Assembly (NCBI GenBank): GCA_040285825.1
Contig: JAUPSS010000004.1
Coordinates: 2,336,550 to 2,400,549 of the forward strand
Length of the DNA: 64,000 bases
DNA from: Eukaryota sp. TZLM1-RC
Lineage: Eukaryota > Metamonada: BaSk clade
Direction: 5' to 3'
The position numbers and the translations under genes were made by a program. Of this stretch, positions 21,341 through 33,275 are shown in pieces (position 1 is the stretch's first letter; each line of letters opens with the position of its first letter). The notes below the pieces were generated by a model. It made no database searches. It had not been told where the DNA came from and worked only from the letters and a program-made list of their open reading frames with translations.

Positions 21341-22049
21341 ATTTTGTTGTTTGTGTAAATAGTGTTGTAAATAGATAATTATCATTTGTTTTTGACATTT
21401 AATTCCAAAATTTAGCACTGGTGAGTTGTCATTGCTTGTGTTCTTTAGGTAGGGAGTACCAAATTGTTAGAAGTCCTTGACTATTTTGTGTTGACCAAAA
21501 GGGAGTTCCTAACTGTGAATAATTCAAGTAATTTTTCAGCATTTGTAATCACAATGTTTGGGAAAAACAGATTGCATAAAGCTCAAAATATGTAAATAGT
21601 TCATTATAGTAATGTAAGTAGGCAAATAAGAGATCTGAATTTGTTTAAGTTGAAAATTTGAATTAGAAGGGAATGAAACAATTTCGGAACATCACAAATT
21701 GTCATGTGGAAACTCAAAAGACGTTAGCTTGATATCTGAATTAATCAACTGGGAAATCAATTGGACCATGACGACCCAGAACACAACTCCAACTCTTGGC
21801 ATCCATATTTCTTTGCACTGTTCTCAAGTTGTATCATTTTTCTGTTGATTGTAGTGTCATAAGCTGGATAGGTGAGCTGTAAAGACACTTTTTATAAAGT
21901 TTCTCAATCACCTATTTTTTGAACACAACGTGGTTATTTGAAATCAATTTTAAATAATACAAGAACTAACTTTGATAATTGCTAAATACGGGAAACATAT
22001 GTCTTCTCCTCAAAAAAATTCTCATTGTGTTGGAATTGTGTCTTCAATT
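21341..22049. other. Intergenic, no recognised gene
   Basis: AT-rich sequence between the epimerase and the first recognisable LINE B coding sequence. It may include the LINE 5' end, whose limit I could not fix. Confidence 0.4.
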
Positions 22050-25000
22050 TCTTAGAAAATGGGGAAATATTTTCCGAATTCAATATCTTCTTTGATAGAT
22101 TTTTGGATCAATTATGTAAGAAGAAAATATGCTATCAATATTCTTTGGGAATTTTTTGGTTCCTTCTGTCCTCCTTTTGAACAAAATTTCATAAATAATT
22201 CCGAAGATTTAACTAATATAGCACCGAGAAACAGTCATCTGAGAAATTAAGTACAATTTTTGAAGACAAATGCTTTAACAACAAATGGTCTAGGGCTTTG
22301 TCAGCTTTAAGTCCCGGAGTTAAAGCGCCCAACAATCAAAATACTATGGATAAACTAAAAATACTTCATCCTTTGGAAAACCCTATAATTGATCAAAAAT
22401 TTTACAGAACTTACTGGGAAAATTATCCATTGATTGCATCAGAAGTATTTTCGGTGATAAAAAAGAGGCCACGTGGTAAGTCTGCCGGACATTCTGGTAT
22501 CTCTATTGATCATGTAAAAGCGGCAATTATTTCTTCAGGGGATTGTCTTGCTTTATGAGCCAAATTTTTCAACAAAATATTGACCGGTCAACTCAAATAC
22601 CCAGAAGAATTAAGAAGTTCTCGTTTGACTGCACTTGTCAAAAATTCAAAAATGGATGTTCGTCCTATAGCAGTCTCTGAGAGCCTACAAAATATTTTTT
22701 CTGCTTGTTGCGTAAGCAGGTTCAATGAAAAAGCAAAAAAGATTTTATTACCCTTTCAGTATGGAATTTATACCACTGATGGAATCCCTTCAGCGATATT
22801 TGTTACAGATGTATTATTTCGCCAAAATGAAGCCAATGTTTCTATGTCATTGGATTTTAGTAATGCATTCAATTCACTCAGTCGTCGCATTATGTATCCA
22901 TGGTGCTTTATTGCAATATATGCCAGAAATAATGCCGTATTTTCCATCAACAAATAGCACATATTCTAATTTACATTTTGATAATTGCATTTTGAGTTCA
23001 TCAAGTGATGCCGTTAGGCAGATGAACACACGAAGGGGAGAGAGAGAAATCTGTTGTTTATTAATAAAACTGATTCATAAATGAGTATCACGTCATCAGT
23101 CGAAATACATAGAAACCTACTAATTCAATTTGAGTGCAACAACAACACAAGTGGTGTAAAGCAAGGAGATCCGTTAGGACCTCTTTTGTTTTGTTTGGCC
23201 ATTCATCCTATTTTATTGCAAATTCAAGAGATGTTTCCTGCGCTGAAAATGATTGCATATATGGATGATGTTGTGCTTATTGGTGATTTAAATATTGTGA
23301 AACAAGCAACTGTATGTTTTAAAGAATTATTTACCAAAATTGGTCTCAGGCTTAATTTACTTAAATGTGTTTTGTTATCGAATTCTCCAGTTTCCACAAT
23401 AGTTGATGGTATTGAAATTCAAGCCAAATTATATTCAATTGATGCTATTCGTCATTTGGGTTCGTTTTTAGGAAATAATGATGAAATTACCAAAAAATTG
23501 TTTGAAAAGTTGAACTCAATTTCCGACAAAATTGACCGAATGATGAATTTAGATATACAAAAACACATCAAATTTACCATTATAAGACTGTGTTTTAGTT
23601 CCAACTTAAATCATATGTTTCGAGCTACAAATCCTCTTGTCACTAGGCCTTTGGCTCAGAAGTTTAATGAATTACGTGCAAAAGTTTTGTCACAAATACT
23701 AGGATGTAAAATGTTCCAAATTCTAGATCATGCTTATCTTAGTCCACATTATGGCGGTTTAGGTTGGACAAAGGCTTCTATTCTGACTTCATGTGCTTTT
23801 ATTGGTGGATGTAGAAATGCAATTTTTGAGTTTTTGAAAGATTTGCCGATTGGGAAGAGTCAGGGACCAAATTTATGTAATGTGCAAATCATATCGAGTA
23901 GTTTCCTTTTTAGAACTGCTGTTATCAAAATTAATTCTTGATGATCCCAATATTGATAGTACGCGTTACAACAGAGCTTCTATGGGTCTGACAACAGGTC
24001 ATCTAGTTGTTCCCGGTTTAAATGGTAGTTTTACTATTTTAGACGCCATGTCTATTGACCCTTGTAATTCCTCTAACGAACAACTCATTAACTCAGATGT
24101 AAATAATCCTCTTCTTGCAGGCGAAAAATATAAAATTGCTAAATATGCGAAACCCATTTCCTCGATTAATGAAAATTCTCATGCCCAATATAATTTATGT
24201 CCCGTTGTTGTTCCTTTGCTTGGATCTTTGGGTAAGGCTGCTATGGCTTTCCTTGAGGATTTTGTTGTAGTTGTAAAGGAAAGAACTGGAAGAATTTTCC
24301 ATCGTGTTTACTGGCAAAACAGGATTGTATTTTTATTGTTAAGGGAATGGTAAAACTGATTTCTGATTCACTGTCTTCTTTTGGGAAATTTTCTGAATCT
24401 TTGGCAATTAATTGTTTTGATGTAGGGGAGGCAGGTTTTGAGGATGTGGAGTTTTAATTGTGTATATTATGTTTTCATATTTGTTGTTGAATAAAATATT
24501 GTTTTTTAACAATAATTGGGAAGATTTATTAATGACAACGCAAAGTTCTACAATTTTTGCATTAAATGATGAAATTTCCAAAATTGAAGTAGAAAAATGG
24601 ATTCAATGCTTTCCCCAATCATTCAATGGCAATATTCCGGAAAAGAATTTTTTAAATTTAAAATACACTCTTCAAACATTACAGAAACGATTGACTGGAA
24701 TGTGTGAAAATGATGTTTATATAATATATACAGCTCGGCTGTTTTAAATCAAAATCTTCACTCATTCTTATTGGAAAAGGGTGTTTGTGAAAACAAGTCA
24801 TCAGATTCTTCACTTTTTGTAACAATTGTACCACGAAGATTTGGACTGTGTGCTACTAATGAAGCATTTGTAACAAAAATGAAATTATATTTGAATATCC
24901 CCATTAATCAATTATTATCAAAAGAAAAATGTATTTGTTTGAACTCACCTCAACTCACTTTGCGCCATGCTCTGAATTGCTCTAAATTGATAACTTATCG

Positions 25001-25615
25001 TTCTTCATTACATGATGCTGTTAGAGACATTGTTTTCAATATGGCACAAACTGCAAGAATATCGTGTATCAAAGAGCCCCTGCTGAAAGAAACACCTTCT
25101 CTAATAATTTTGGTTCTGATGATAGAGGTGATGTATACTGTGATTGAATTGATAATTCTGAAGCTATTGTTGACTTTGTCTCATGTAATGTTGCAAATGA
25201 TACTTTGGTTCACAGAAGAAAACTTAATCCTGTGGCTGCTCTGGATTTTAAAGCAAAAGAGAAACACAGAAAATATGATAAAGATATTGAAGAGGTTAAT
25301 GTCGATAGAAATACACAGCTGGTTTTTATTGCTTTACCATTTTCGATAAATGGAAGATTATCAGATGAAGCAGAAACTTTTTTGAATGACTTCCAAAAAA
25401 TGGTGCAAGAAAAGACAATGAAAAGATTTGATATTTTTTTATGGCGTTCACGGATTCCATTTGTCATTATTAATAGATTACCTCGGTTTTTCAATCGAAT
25501 TAGAGAAGCTTTAGCTAGACAGCAAGCAGATCAAGATTTTGTAGAGGAAATCTTGGTTCAATGATAGTTGTCCCATAAGTTATGAGTTAATTTAATTAAG
25601 TGTGCAAATTCAATA
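22050..25615 (+). mobile_element. LINE family B, longest copy, interrupted by a LINE A
   Basis: Frames 22298-22558, 22580-22957, 23081-23941 (first part), 24524-24747, 24771-25349 and 25205-25564 together make a non-LTR retrotransposon. A pre-RT part has GKSAGHSGISIDHVK. Reverse transcriptase motifs follow: MSLDFSNAFNS, SGVKQGDPLGPLLF, and YMDDVVLIGD near 23260. The C-terminal part has a CxC-H-C finger (CICLNSPQLTLRHALNC) and a restriction-like endonuclease pattern (Arg-Gly-Asp, then Asp, then AKEKHRKYDK). This is the early-branching, RLE-encoding LINE layout. Stops and frameshifts show it is dead. Its 3' end (CAATAAATATTATAAT) abuts a truncated Fanzor B. Confidence 0.85.
23859..24514 (+). 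mobile_element. LINE family A, 5'-truncated, nested in LINE B
   Basis: The 656-bp insert starts in the family A endonuclease region (VRDQI, then CKSYRVVSFLE) and runs to the family 3' tail. It is flanked by the 10-bp duplication ATTGGGAAGA (23849-23858 and 24515-24524). Either side the family B sequence is continuous (compare 50100-50130). Confidence 0.88.
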
Positions 25616-25619
25616 AATA

Positions 25620-26183
25620 TTATAATAATTTCTGCCAATTACTTTCCAAATACACTTTCCTCCTGACCAAATTCCAACGGTTCAAATATTGGTTCAAATT
25701 TTGAACGGAATATTGGTTAGGAGAGTGTTTACTGGGTGAAGGTTTTGTCATGTATCTTCTGCAAGTTGGACAAGGAATAACTTCACATTGATAATCATTT
25801 AAGAAGTAACCACATAATCTAGATTGGCCCAGATCAACGCCAATAAGGGGCATTTCAGGTAAAAGTCCGACTGGATGTCTACGTCTTCGACGGGGAATCT
25901 TTTTAGTGACCTTTAACTGTGTTTCTCTGGTTTTGTTGGCATTAGGGTCACTTTTCATTTCTTTATTTGATCTTCTTTTCTTTTTCGGTGGTTCATCCAG
26001 CTCATCTGTGTTTTCTGAGTCATTATTTTTACCTTCAAAGGTCAAAAGCATTTCATTACCATTAGCTTTCAATAAAAAAATTTTAAATCTATTTTTCAAA
26101 CTTTTTCTGTTGATATTGAATTATTTTCAGTCAATTTTCAGACGAGGAGTGAACAAAGATTTCAAAGATGCAGGATACAATGC
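25620..26183 (-). pseudogene. Fanzor-like nuclease, family B, N-terminal fragment
   Basis: The 159-residue frame 26099-25620 has a Lys-rich linker (EPPKKKRRSNKEM), the run RRRRRHPVGLLPEM and RuvC-I IGVDLGQSRLCGYF, matching 12546-12202. The rest of the gene, from just after YLESNWQ, is missing where the LINE B 3' end begins. Upstream bases (to 26183 and perhaps into the duplicated block) may hold more of the N-terminus with stops. Confidence 0.72.
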
Positions 26184-28855
26184 CTGCACATCAGTTGTTT
26201 CTTTTTCTCCAACTACATGTCTTGCTTTTCGTGTTTTGTGACTATTAATATAGACACGCAATAATTGTGAATTGATGCAACTACTCAAATGGAAATTGAC
26301 AGAAATGAGATCTTCCTAATACTGCTGGATTTAAATTGCGTCGCAAAGATTAACAGTGTTCAGACCCACATCCGTAGTAATTTAAAGGAGTAAATGCAAT
26401 AAATGCTGCAAAAATAACTGAATAATGCTTACAATTCCGTAAAGCGTAATTCCATTTATGATGTGTTTGTTCAAAAATTTGAACTTTCAGCATTGTTGTA
26501 TTTATTTTGCGTAAAAAAGGGTCGAACTTAATTTTTGACTCCTGTACCCTTGAATCTTCTTCTGATGTCAAACAGGGCAACCCCCTGGCATTTTGCTTTT
26601 TTGTTTGGCTATTCACATTACTATTGAAAGGGCCCGAAAATCTTTTCCTGAATCGAGTATTGTTGTTTAAATGGAGATTTTTCCCCTATCGATTCTTTCA
26701 AAAACATTTGTAGGGTTTCTGAATTTAGTGTTAACAAATACAAATAAATTAAATTAGCTTCGAACCCAAACAAATTTCTGTTGATTGGTAGAGAAATACA
26801 CAACATATTTTGACGCTAAATGGTGTAGACATGACATTCATTCATTTTGACCAACAAGCTTCAATGTCGGCTTGGTAATTTGGATGAAATTGATTTGCAG
26901 TTGAAAAATTTATTGCTAAGGATCTAATTTTTTGAAAATGAATGAAAAAGCATTTGTTAAACAACGAATAGAAATAACCGCACAATTGAAGCTCCACATC
27001 CTCAAAACATGTAGCTCCCACATCGAAGCAGTTAATTGCTGAAGATTCGGAAAATTTACCAAAATGAGAGTGAATCAAAAATTGGTTTCACCATTCCCTT
27101 AAAAATAAAAAAGACAATCCTGTTTTGCCAGTAAACACGATTGAAAATTCTTCCAATTCTTACCTTTACAACTACATCAAAATCCTCAAGGAAAGCCATA
27201 GCAGCCTTACCTTATGATCCGAGCAAAGTAAAAAACAAAGGGACATAAATTATATTGGACATGAGAATTTTCATTGACAGAAGAAATTAGTTCCTCGTAT
27301 TTATTTAGCTATTTAGTATTTTTCGCCTACAAGAAGAGGATTATTGACATCTGAATTAATGAAATGGTCGTTAGAAGAATTACAAGGGTCGATGCACGTG
27401 GCATCTAAAATGGTAAACCTGCCATTTAAGCCGGAAACAACCAAATTACCTCTTGTCAGACTTATAGAAGCTCTATTGTAGCGCGTACTATCAATAGTGG
27501 GACCATCAAGACTTAATTTTGATAGCAGAGGCTCTAAAAAGGAATCTACTCGATGAGATTTGCACATTACATGAATTTGATCCCTGACATTATAAAGTAT
27601 TTTAATTCTAAATGTAATTAAATGTTTTCAGTTCAAAAGATGAGCAAACAAAAGATGTTTACCACATTTACATGTTAAATGAGAAGGCAAATTGTTTGGC
27701 CATGAGGAACAACAAAAACGTCAATTCAAAAACTTGTTTTTAGTTGATGATAGAGATTTTTGAGTTCTTTGTTTCATCATCCTGAAAATATTTCAGACCT
27801 TCTGAATGATGAATTCTTCGATTTATGTGAACAACATGATAGAAGAAATAATGAACTTAGAGACATAATTGAAGGTCTTATTGAGCCATTTACTTGTCAA
27901 ATTGAGAATTTGGTCACTGACGAGAATTTAGTTGATAACATATTTCCAGTGGATATACATTTTCTTGCAGACGCTGTTGAAAAAGATCCTCAAATATTCA
28001 TCAAACCAGCAATTGCAATTGCTCAATATATTTCCAGTTGAGAGAGAAAACCTTATCATATTTCTCCTGTTTCAACTACTGTAGGCCTTGGATATTTTCC
28101 TATTGATACAAGAACAATAAGGAGAATTGTTAAACAAACATTAATTGATGATTTATCATCTACACAGACGCTGAAAATGTCCAATACACTAGCCCAAATT
28201 ACGAAATTCGAACTATTTCAGCAATTTGACTTATGGTCTAACATTCTCGATTTAAACCAACCAATGTTCAAACAGAAGAGCTATAAATTCAACAACATTA
28301 TCCACACAGATGGATTTAATATTGCAGTAGAATTTGTTCGTCGGGATTTACAAGGTTAGAAATGTAAGCCAGACAACAAGGCCAGTATTTCTGATTTATA
28401 TATTGCTGATGTTGATGTGATACTTTTCAAGACAAACGAATCATTGTTTGTGATCCTGGAAAACGTGATTTATTGTATTTTGGGAGTAAAAAGACTGATC
28501 AAGAATTAACATGAAACTGAACAGCAAAGAAGTAGTCAGGTGATGAATCAAGACATGAAATTCAAATTGTTGAGAATGACTCAGACGTCCTGGTCTTTGA
28601 AAAGTAAGATGAATGAACAGCAAAAACGATGGGCGACAAAGTATACTGAGGTAGATGACGACAGGAACCAAATGATAGAAACCGCAATGACAATTGAAAA
28701 TGCAGACACCGAATTATCCTCGTTTGCTGCCAATTCATCAGCTTTTATAGATTTTTCCAACTTTGTGGTTGCCAAACTTCGGCAAGTTTTTTTGACAATT
28801 GACTTTTACAGTCTTCACTTGTGGAGCATTCATAAAATCCAAGCTTTTATTCACA
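26184..28855. repeat. Long duplicated block, copy 2 (of 1-2675)
   Basis: Same content and order as copy 1: unassigned stretch, antisense LINE A fragment (about 26943-27750), family C Fanzor. It differs only in homopolymer lengths. The left junction lies beside a family B Fanzor on the minus strand. The first substitution is at 28856, opposite 2676. Confidence 0.93.
26943..27750 (-). mobile_element. LINE family A 3' fragment, antisense (in duplicate)
   Basis: Duplicate of 760-1570. The minus-strand frame 27567-27313 carries the same endonuclease segment, and 27078-26842 carries the family tail with SSAINCFDVG and FEDVEL. Confidence 0.75.
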
Positions 28856-29320
28856 TGCAAAAGACTGAAAGTTGGTTGTTAAAAAATCTTGTTCAGCATT
28901 TTGGCAATTCAAAAGACACTTTAATACTAATGGATGATTATGGTAAAAAAGGTTCCAATATTTTGAAACATCAGAGACCTACTCGATGATGATTAATGAA
29001 GCTTTCAAATCAGCACAATGTCTTGTTTGTTTTGAAAAGGTTTCTACGTTCTTGAGAGTAACAAATCCCAGATTATATAAGAGACAAAGGAGTCCAGTTA
29101 CTACATGTCATGGTTTATTAGCTTGTAATAGTCAGAGTTGCAAACTCAGTAACAAAGGCTCAACAATGCGTTTCAATAGAAATATGCTGGCTTGTCTGAA
29201 CATGCTTGCAATTGCTGAAGCCAGAATGAGTGGTGATGAAAGGCCTCAGTATCTGTGTAGTTGATAGTTTTTGTAATTACTCTGCACAAAAATTGATCGT
29301 GAACTTATGGGAATTTCACA
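27760..29320 (+). pseudogene. Fanzor1-like nuclease, family C, copy 2 (broken)
   Basis: The first 1.1 kb are the duplicate of copy 1. From 28856 on the sequence belongs to a different sub-lineage, closer to copy 3: it shares the 46-bp deletion after KHQRPTR (near 28986) and keeps the 3' piece with TAGTTTTTGTAATTA. INEAFKSAQCLVC, a Cys pair ACNSQSC and FNRNMLACLNM remain. Asn again replaces the expected RuvC-III Asp. It ends about 80 bp before the codirectional cyclase gene. Confidence 0.78.
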
Positions 29321-29398
29321 TATGTGAGTTGGTCTCTCAAAAAGAAGGCATCTACAGATCTTTAACATTCATAATCTCCTTTTCAATCAACTTTTTGG

Positions 29399-31324
29399 AT
29401 GTATTGTTATGTTGTTCCTACTCTCAAAGGATCTCTGTTGTTGTTGATCATTCTATCATTTCTTTTACCTTCAGTAAGGTCGACGGATCGTCATGTTTTG
29501 CTGATCAGTGCATCATCTAAGGACCTTTCTGATTCTATCTTCATTGGTTCAGTAACTCTCACACTTCAAGCTCTTTTTAAATCAATGTTAGTCTGTCTAG
29601 AGGTCTCCACCGAAATGACTAATGTGACTGACGTTCAGCCTGCTCCATCCCTTATTATCACACCTTTGCATTGTCCATCAACATCCAAATTGGTTGATTC
29701 GCTTGCATCATCGAACTGGTCAATTCCAGTCCTGGCTTCCAATTCAATGTTTAATTCAACTAACCCAAACGTCTTTTACACAACACAACACATTTCTTTG
29801 TTATTACAAAGGTCTATTTCACTTTACCAAGTAGCAGGGGCTAAAACAGTTTTGGTAATTACATGTTTAAATGAAAACCTGAGTTTTATTAAAAAGTTAC
29901 AATTGAAAAATACAAACAAAGTCACTACAATCACCCACTGTGGGGCATCAGTTACAGCTATGCGTCGTAACTATCTAAGGAAGGTCGTAGAACCAAACCC
30001 AGACCTTGTAGTCTTTTTAATAACTGATAGCGACTCTGTTCGCTTTCTACAAGTGGCATGTGAGTTGAATCATCAGCCCAAATCCGTTTTGTTTTACTTT
30101 GGGACTGAAATTCCTGCTTTTTTATCTAATTCTAACCTTATCCATCATGCAGGTTTTGTTCGTCCACATTACTCGCCATTGTTGTTACATGCATCGTCTA
30201 CTGTTAAGGGTTTGTTCGCACCACCCCTCTCTCCCAATGATCAGTTGTACTCTCCTGCTATGGATGCTGCATACACAGTGTCACTGGTTGTAGAGCAAGT
30301 GATAAAGCAAAACTCATCAGTTACTGCAGAAGGATCTCTCTCAGTAGATGAATTGGATTTACTTTCAGTTGCTAATATTTCCCTATTTGACTCAACCCGC
30401 AGATTAATCCCTTTTGGGTCACCAGTACTGTTTCAATATATAAATGCGCATCTCCACCCTGTTTCCTCCTCTAGTTCACTTATTTACCCTTCTTTTGGTA
30501 AGCTCGGGGACGAGAGTTTGTGGAAGCACAGGTTGAGCACATGGGGAATTCATTGTGGACTGAGTGTAATTGCATTGATTAGCATTGGTATTTGGATACA
30601 AAGGACTCGTTCAAATGCCATTCACACAGCCACTCTTTCTTCGATTCCTGTCCATTCTGGATGTGCGGTGTTCTTCAGATGTACTGATGTTCATGTGTTG
30701 TTTGAAACCCTACCACTATATATTGTAGAACAGTCTATTTCTCTTTTGCATTCTGTTATTGTAAACTCAGTAACAGAACGTAATGGTTTTGTTGTAAAGT
30801 TTTTTGGCCCAGACTCAGCTAATTGTTTGGCTATTTTTAACTCTGCTTGGGAGGCTCTTCTAGCAGCGATGGACACTCAAATAGACTTATTATTACAGGA
30901 TTGGCCAGATGATATTCTGGAGATGAATGCTACATCAAAAGAAAGATTCGCACCTGGAGATGCACGCATTTTGTTCAGAGGTCTTTGTGTTGCAATTGGC
31001 TTAGATTATGGTACAGTAAGTCAAGTTCGGTCTGAGGAGTTTGGAACTGACTACGCAGGTACAACACTGAATAGAGCTGCCAGGCTTTGTCAATCAGCTG
31101 TTGGCGGACAGACTATTTGCAGCGATAATGTCTTCAATTTCATTAGGCATGGTGGTCACGACACTGAGGATATAGTGGTTGTTCACAATATCGGGGAGAG
31201 GGTACTGAAGGGATTGAAAGAGTTTACTGTGTTTGACGTGCGACCATTAGCTTTAAAAGATCGTGATTTTGGCCAGAGTCCATCTGTTCAACGTAAAATG
31301 GAATTATGGAGTGCACCGTCTTGA
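29399..31324 (+). CDS. Receptor-type class III nucleotide cyclase (kinetoplastid-like layout)
   Basis: The 641-residue protein starts with a signal peptide (about 1-28). It then has an extracellular ligand-binding-like region of about 350 residues, a single membrane helix (about 382-401, CGLSVIALISIGIWI) and a cytosolic class III cyclase domain. The clearest cyclase segments are VAIGLDYGTVSQV and DYAGTTLNRAARLCQSAVGGQ, which keep the Asn and Arg that bind substrate. The first metal-site region (CAVFFRCTDVHVLFE) lacks the expected F-T-D, and KFFGPDSANCLAIF replaces the usual K-x-x-G-D-S/G-F. Activity is therefore doubtful; it may be a pseudoenzyme or need a partner. Several Asn-x-Ser/Thr sites in the outer part fit surface exposure. 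The gene follows a Fanzor C copy closely. Confidence 0.82.
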   Translation: MYCYVVPTLKGSLLLLIILSFLLPSVRSTDRHVLLISASSKDLSDSIFIGSVTLTLQALFKSMLVCLEVSTEMTNVTDVQPAPSLIITPLHCPSTSKLVDSLASSNWSIPVLASNSMFNSTNPNVFYTTQHISLLLQRSISLYQVAGAKTVLVITCLNENLSFIKKLQLKNTNKVTTITHCGASVTAMRRNYLRKVVEPNPDLVVFLITDSDSVRFLQVACELNHQPKSVLFYFGTEIPAFLSNSNLIHHAGFVRPHYSPLLLHASSTVKGLFAPPLSPNDQLYSPAMDAAYTVSLVVEQVIKQNSSVTAEGSLSVDELDLLSVANISLFDSTRRLIPFGSPVLFQYINAHLHPVSSSSSLIYPSFGKLGDESLWKHRLSTWGIHCGLSVIALISIGIWIQRTRSNAIHTATLSSIPVHSGCAVFFRCTDVHVLFETLPLYIVEQSISLLHSVIVNSVTERNGFVVKFFGPDSANCLAIFNSAWEALLAAMDTQIDLLLQDWPDDILEMNATSKERFAPGDARILFRGLCVAIGLDYGTVSQVRSEEFGTDYAGTTLNRAARLCQSAVGGQTICSDNVFNFIRHGGHDTEDIVVVHNIGERVLKGLKEFTVFDVRPLALKDRDFGQSPSVQRKMELWSAPS

Positions 31325-31830
31325 CTTTCACAAAACTTATTCATTTAGAATTGGTGTCATTTTGTTGTTGGTGCTGTCCAGCTACAAGCCGTGTTTGCAG
31401 GTCAATACCTTTTAATGAAAACGAGGAATAGTCGTTGTTTCAAATCAAAACTTTCTCAAATCTTGCAATATTATTGCTTTGATTTGTTGTAATCATTTGT
31501 TTGTTTTTAGCTATCAGAGCATTGCTGATACTGTGAAATACAAGGTGTACAAAAGCCCTACATTTCATTGCCATCCGCTTTTTTTGTGAAAACACCTTTT
31601 GAGTTAAGGTATTCTTTAATACATCATCATTGTACATTGTGTTATTACTTTCAAGCTCATGCATGGCCATGTTCTCAAAATTGAAGTTATTGCATGGTTT
31701 TGTTAAACTGTGTCAGAACATGATTGACTCTTAGTAATTTAAAATATCAAAATCAATGAAGCAACGACAAATGTTTTCTAGTTTGTTTCAATTTAATAAA
31801 AACAAAAAAATACACAAAAACCAGTCAAAA
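31325..31830. other. Intergenic, no recognised gene
   Basis: A 506-bp gap between convergent genes. A 76-residue minus frame (31670-31440) has no family resemblance and weak coding character. Confidence 0.4.
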
Positions 31831-33189
31831 TCAACGTACTTTTTCCTTTATAGAAACTGCCCATTCCTGGATAGCTTTGTAGAATCTAACTTTGGGGTTC
31901 ACTTCATCATCATCTTCAAGAATTAGCACTCCAAAACGATAATCTATTTTCCCTTTAATGTGACCAGAAACAATAGCCTTCATCACGAGCCGTGTAACTT
32001 CGGTAACTGAAGACTTCAGCTTTAAAGCAATATAGTCAAGGGTTACACGAGAAAAACTAGAAACAAACGATAAAAATACTCTGGTCTTGATGGAAAATCT
32101 CAAATCCTCAAAGAAAGGCGTCATACTTTCATCATTGATTTTTGATAGTGCATCTTCAAAACCATCAATATCTTGACTGTTGAACGCTGATACAAGGTCA
32201 AAAAAGACAGAGATTTCAGGAGAAGTCTGATAAGGCTTAATCTCAGGAGCACTAAAGATATCTACATCAGACCTGGACAGCAGTGAACAAAGACACAAAA
32301 ACTGTAGTGCTTGCATTCTATTACTGCTCCCCGACTCATCAAAAGACTTGAACGCCTCCTTCCACGAGTCCATAGAACCATCAAAGTCCCGATAGTCCAT
32401 CTTCATTCGTGCAGATGCAGAGGCAATAATACCCCAAATATATGGATGAGCAACGCTGTAATGCTTCAGTTTCTGGGCCTGACTATTGAGTTTTCGAACC
32501 TTTTTAAACTCTTTCAATGAAGTAGACACGGTGAGATCCAATGCAACTACCTCCAAGAGTGTAGCTGCTTTTCTAGGATCTTCCACGTGTTCGTCCTCCC
32601 CACCAAGACTGTCGTAGAGGCGGGCTATAATAGGCTTTGCCTGGTCAAACTGTTTGTGTGACACATAGAAATTTCCAAGTTTAAGTAAGGTTTTCTGGCA
32701 AAAACGTTCAAATTCAGAGTGCGAGGAGAGCTTTTCAAATGTTTTTTGATACACTTGCTCCAGAAACGAAAGCATGGAGTCATCTGTACTGAGGATATTA
32801 AGTGAATCCATGATGGTGGAGACAGCACGTTCAAACTCATTTCTGGAGACGACTGAACTCGATGCAAAGGTAAGTAGCCTGTAATAATGATCTAATAGTT
32901 CATCGAATCTACCCAGCTTTTTGAAACAAAGACAAAGATGTTTGATGGCTTTAAAACTCCATTCAGATTGATTTGTATCTAATTCAAGGACTTTTTGGAA
33001 ACCTGTAACAGCAGAGGTGGGGTCATTGTCTTCGTAATTCTTAGATTCGTAGTAAGCATTTTCTATCAGAATTGATATATCGTCTTCTTCTTCATCAGGT
33101 TGAGCCATGTCGAAGTCGAAATCATCAAAGCCCTCCATACTCTGATCGTCAAATTCTTGAAACTCAAAGTCGTCAAAGTCGTCATCCAT
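31831..33189 (-). CDS. CSN2: COP9 signalosome subunit 2
   Basis: The 452-residue product matches CSN2/TRIP15 throughout. It has an acidic N-terminus (about 1-40), then ENAYYESKNYEDNDPTSA, FQKVLELDTNQSEWSFKA and the helical repeats, FKSFDESGSSNRMQAL, IKPYQTSPEI, and a C-terminal PCI winged helix with GHIKGKIDYRFGVL. CSN2 binds cullins and helps the CSN5/CSN6 pair remove NEDD8 from cullin-RING ligases. I place the start at 33189 (MDDDFDDFEF), which gives the family's acidic beginning; upstream in-frame ATGs to 33327 would overlap the divergent gene. Confidence 0.93.
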   Translation of the reverse strand: MDDDFDDFEFQEFDDQSMEGFDDFDFDMAQPDEEEDDISILIENAYYESKNYEDNDPTSAVTGFQKVLELDTNQSEWSFKAIKHLCLCFKKLGRFDELLDHYYRLLTFASSSVVSRNEFERAVSTIMDSLNILSTDDSMLSFLEQVYQKTFEKLSSHSEFERFCQKTLLKLGNFYVSHKQFDQAKPIIARLYDSLGGEDEHVEDPRKAATLLEVVALDLTVSTSLKEFKKVRKLNSQAQKLKHYSVAHPYIWGIIASASARMKMDYRDFDGSMDSWKEAFKSFDESGSSNRMQALQFLCLCSLLSRSDVDIFSAPEIKPYQTSPEISVFFDLVSAFNSQDIDGFEDALSKINDESMTPFFEDLRFSIKTRVFLSFVSSFSRVTLDYIALKLKSSVTEVTRLVMKAIVSGHIKGKIDYRFGVLILEDDDEVNPKVRFYKAIQEWAVSIKEKVR

Positions 33190-33275
33190 TAGAAGAGAAG
33201 CCAAGATGAAAGAATTTGCAATTATCACCCACTCACCAACAAATGCAATCCTTGACCACCTTTCCTGCTGATAAG
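33190..33275. promoter_or_regulatory. Shared divergent promoter, CSN2 and KxDL-like gene
   Basis: There are 86 bp between the two start codons chosen here. No specific motif was identified. Confidence 0.4.
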
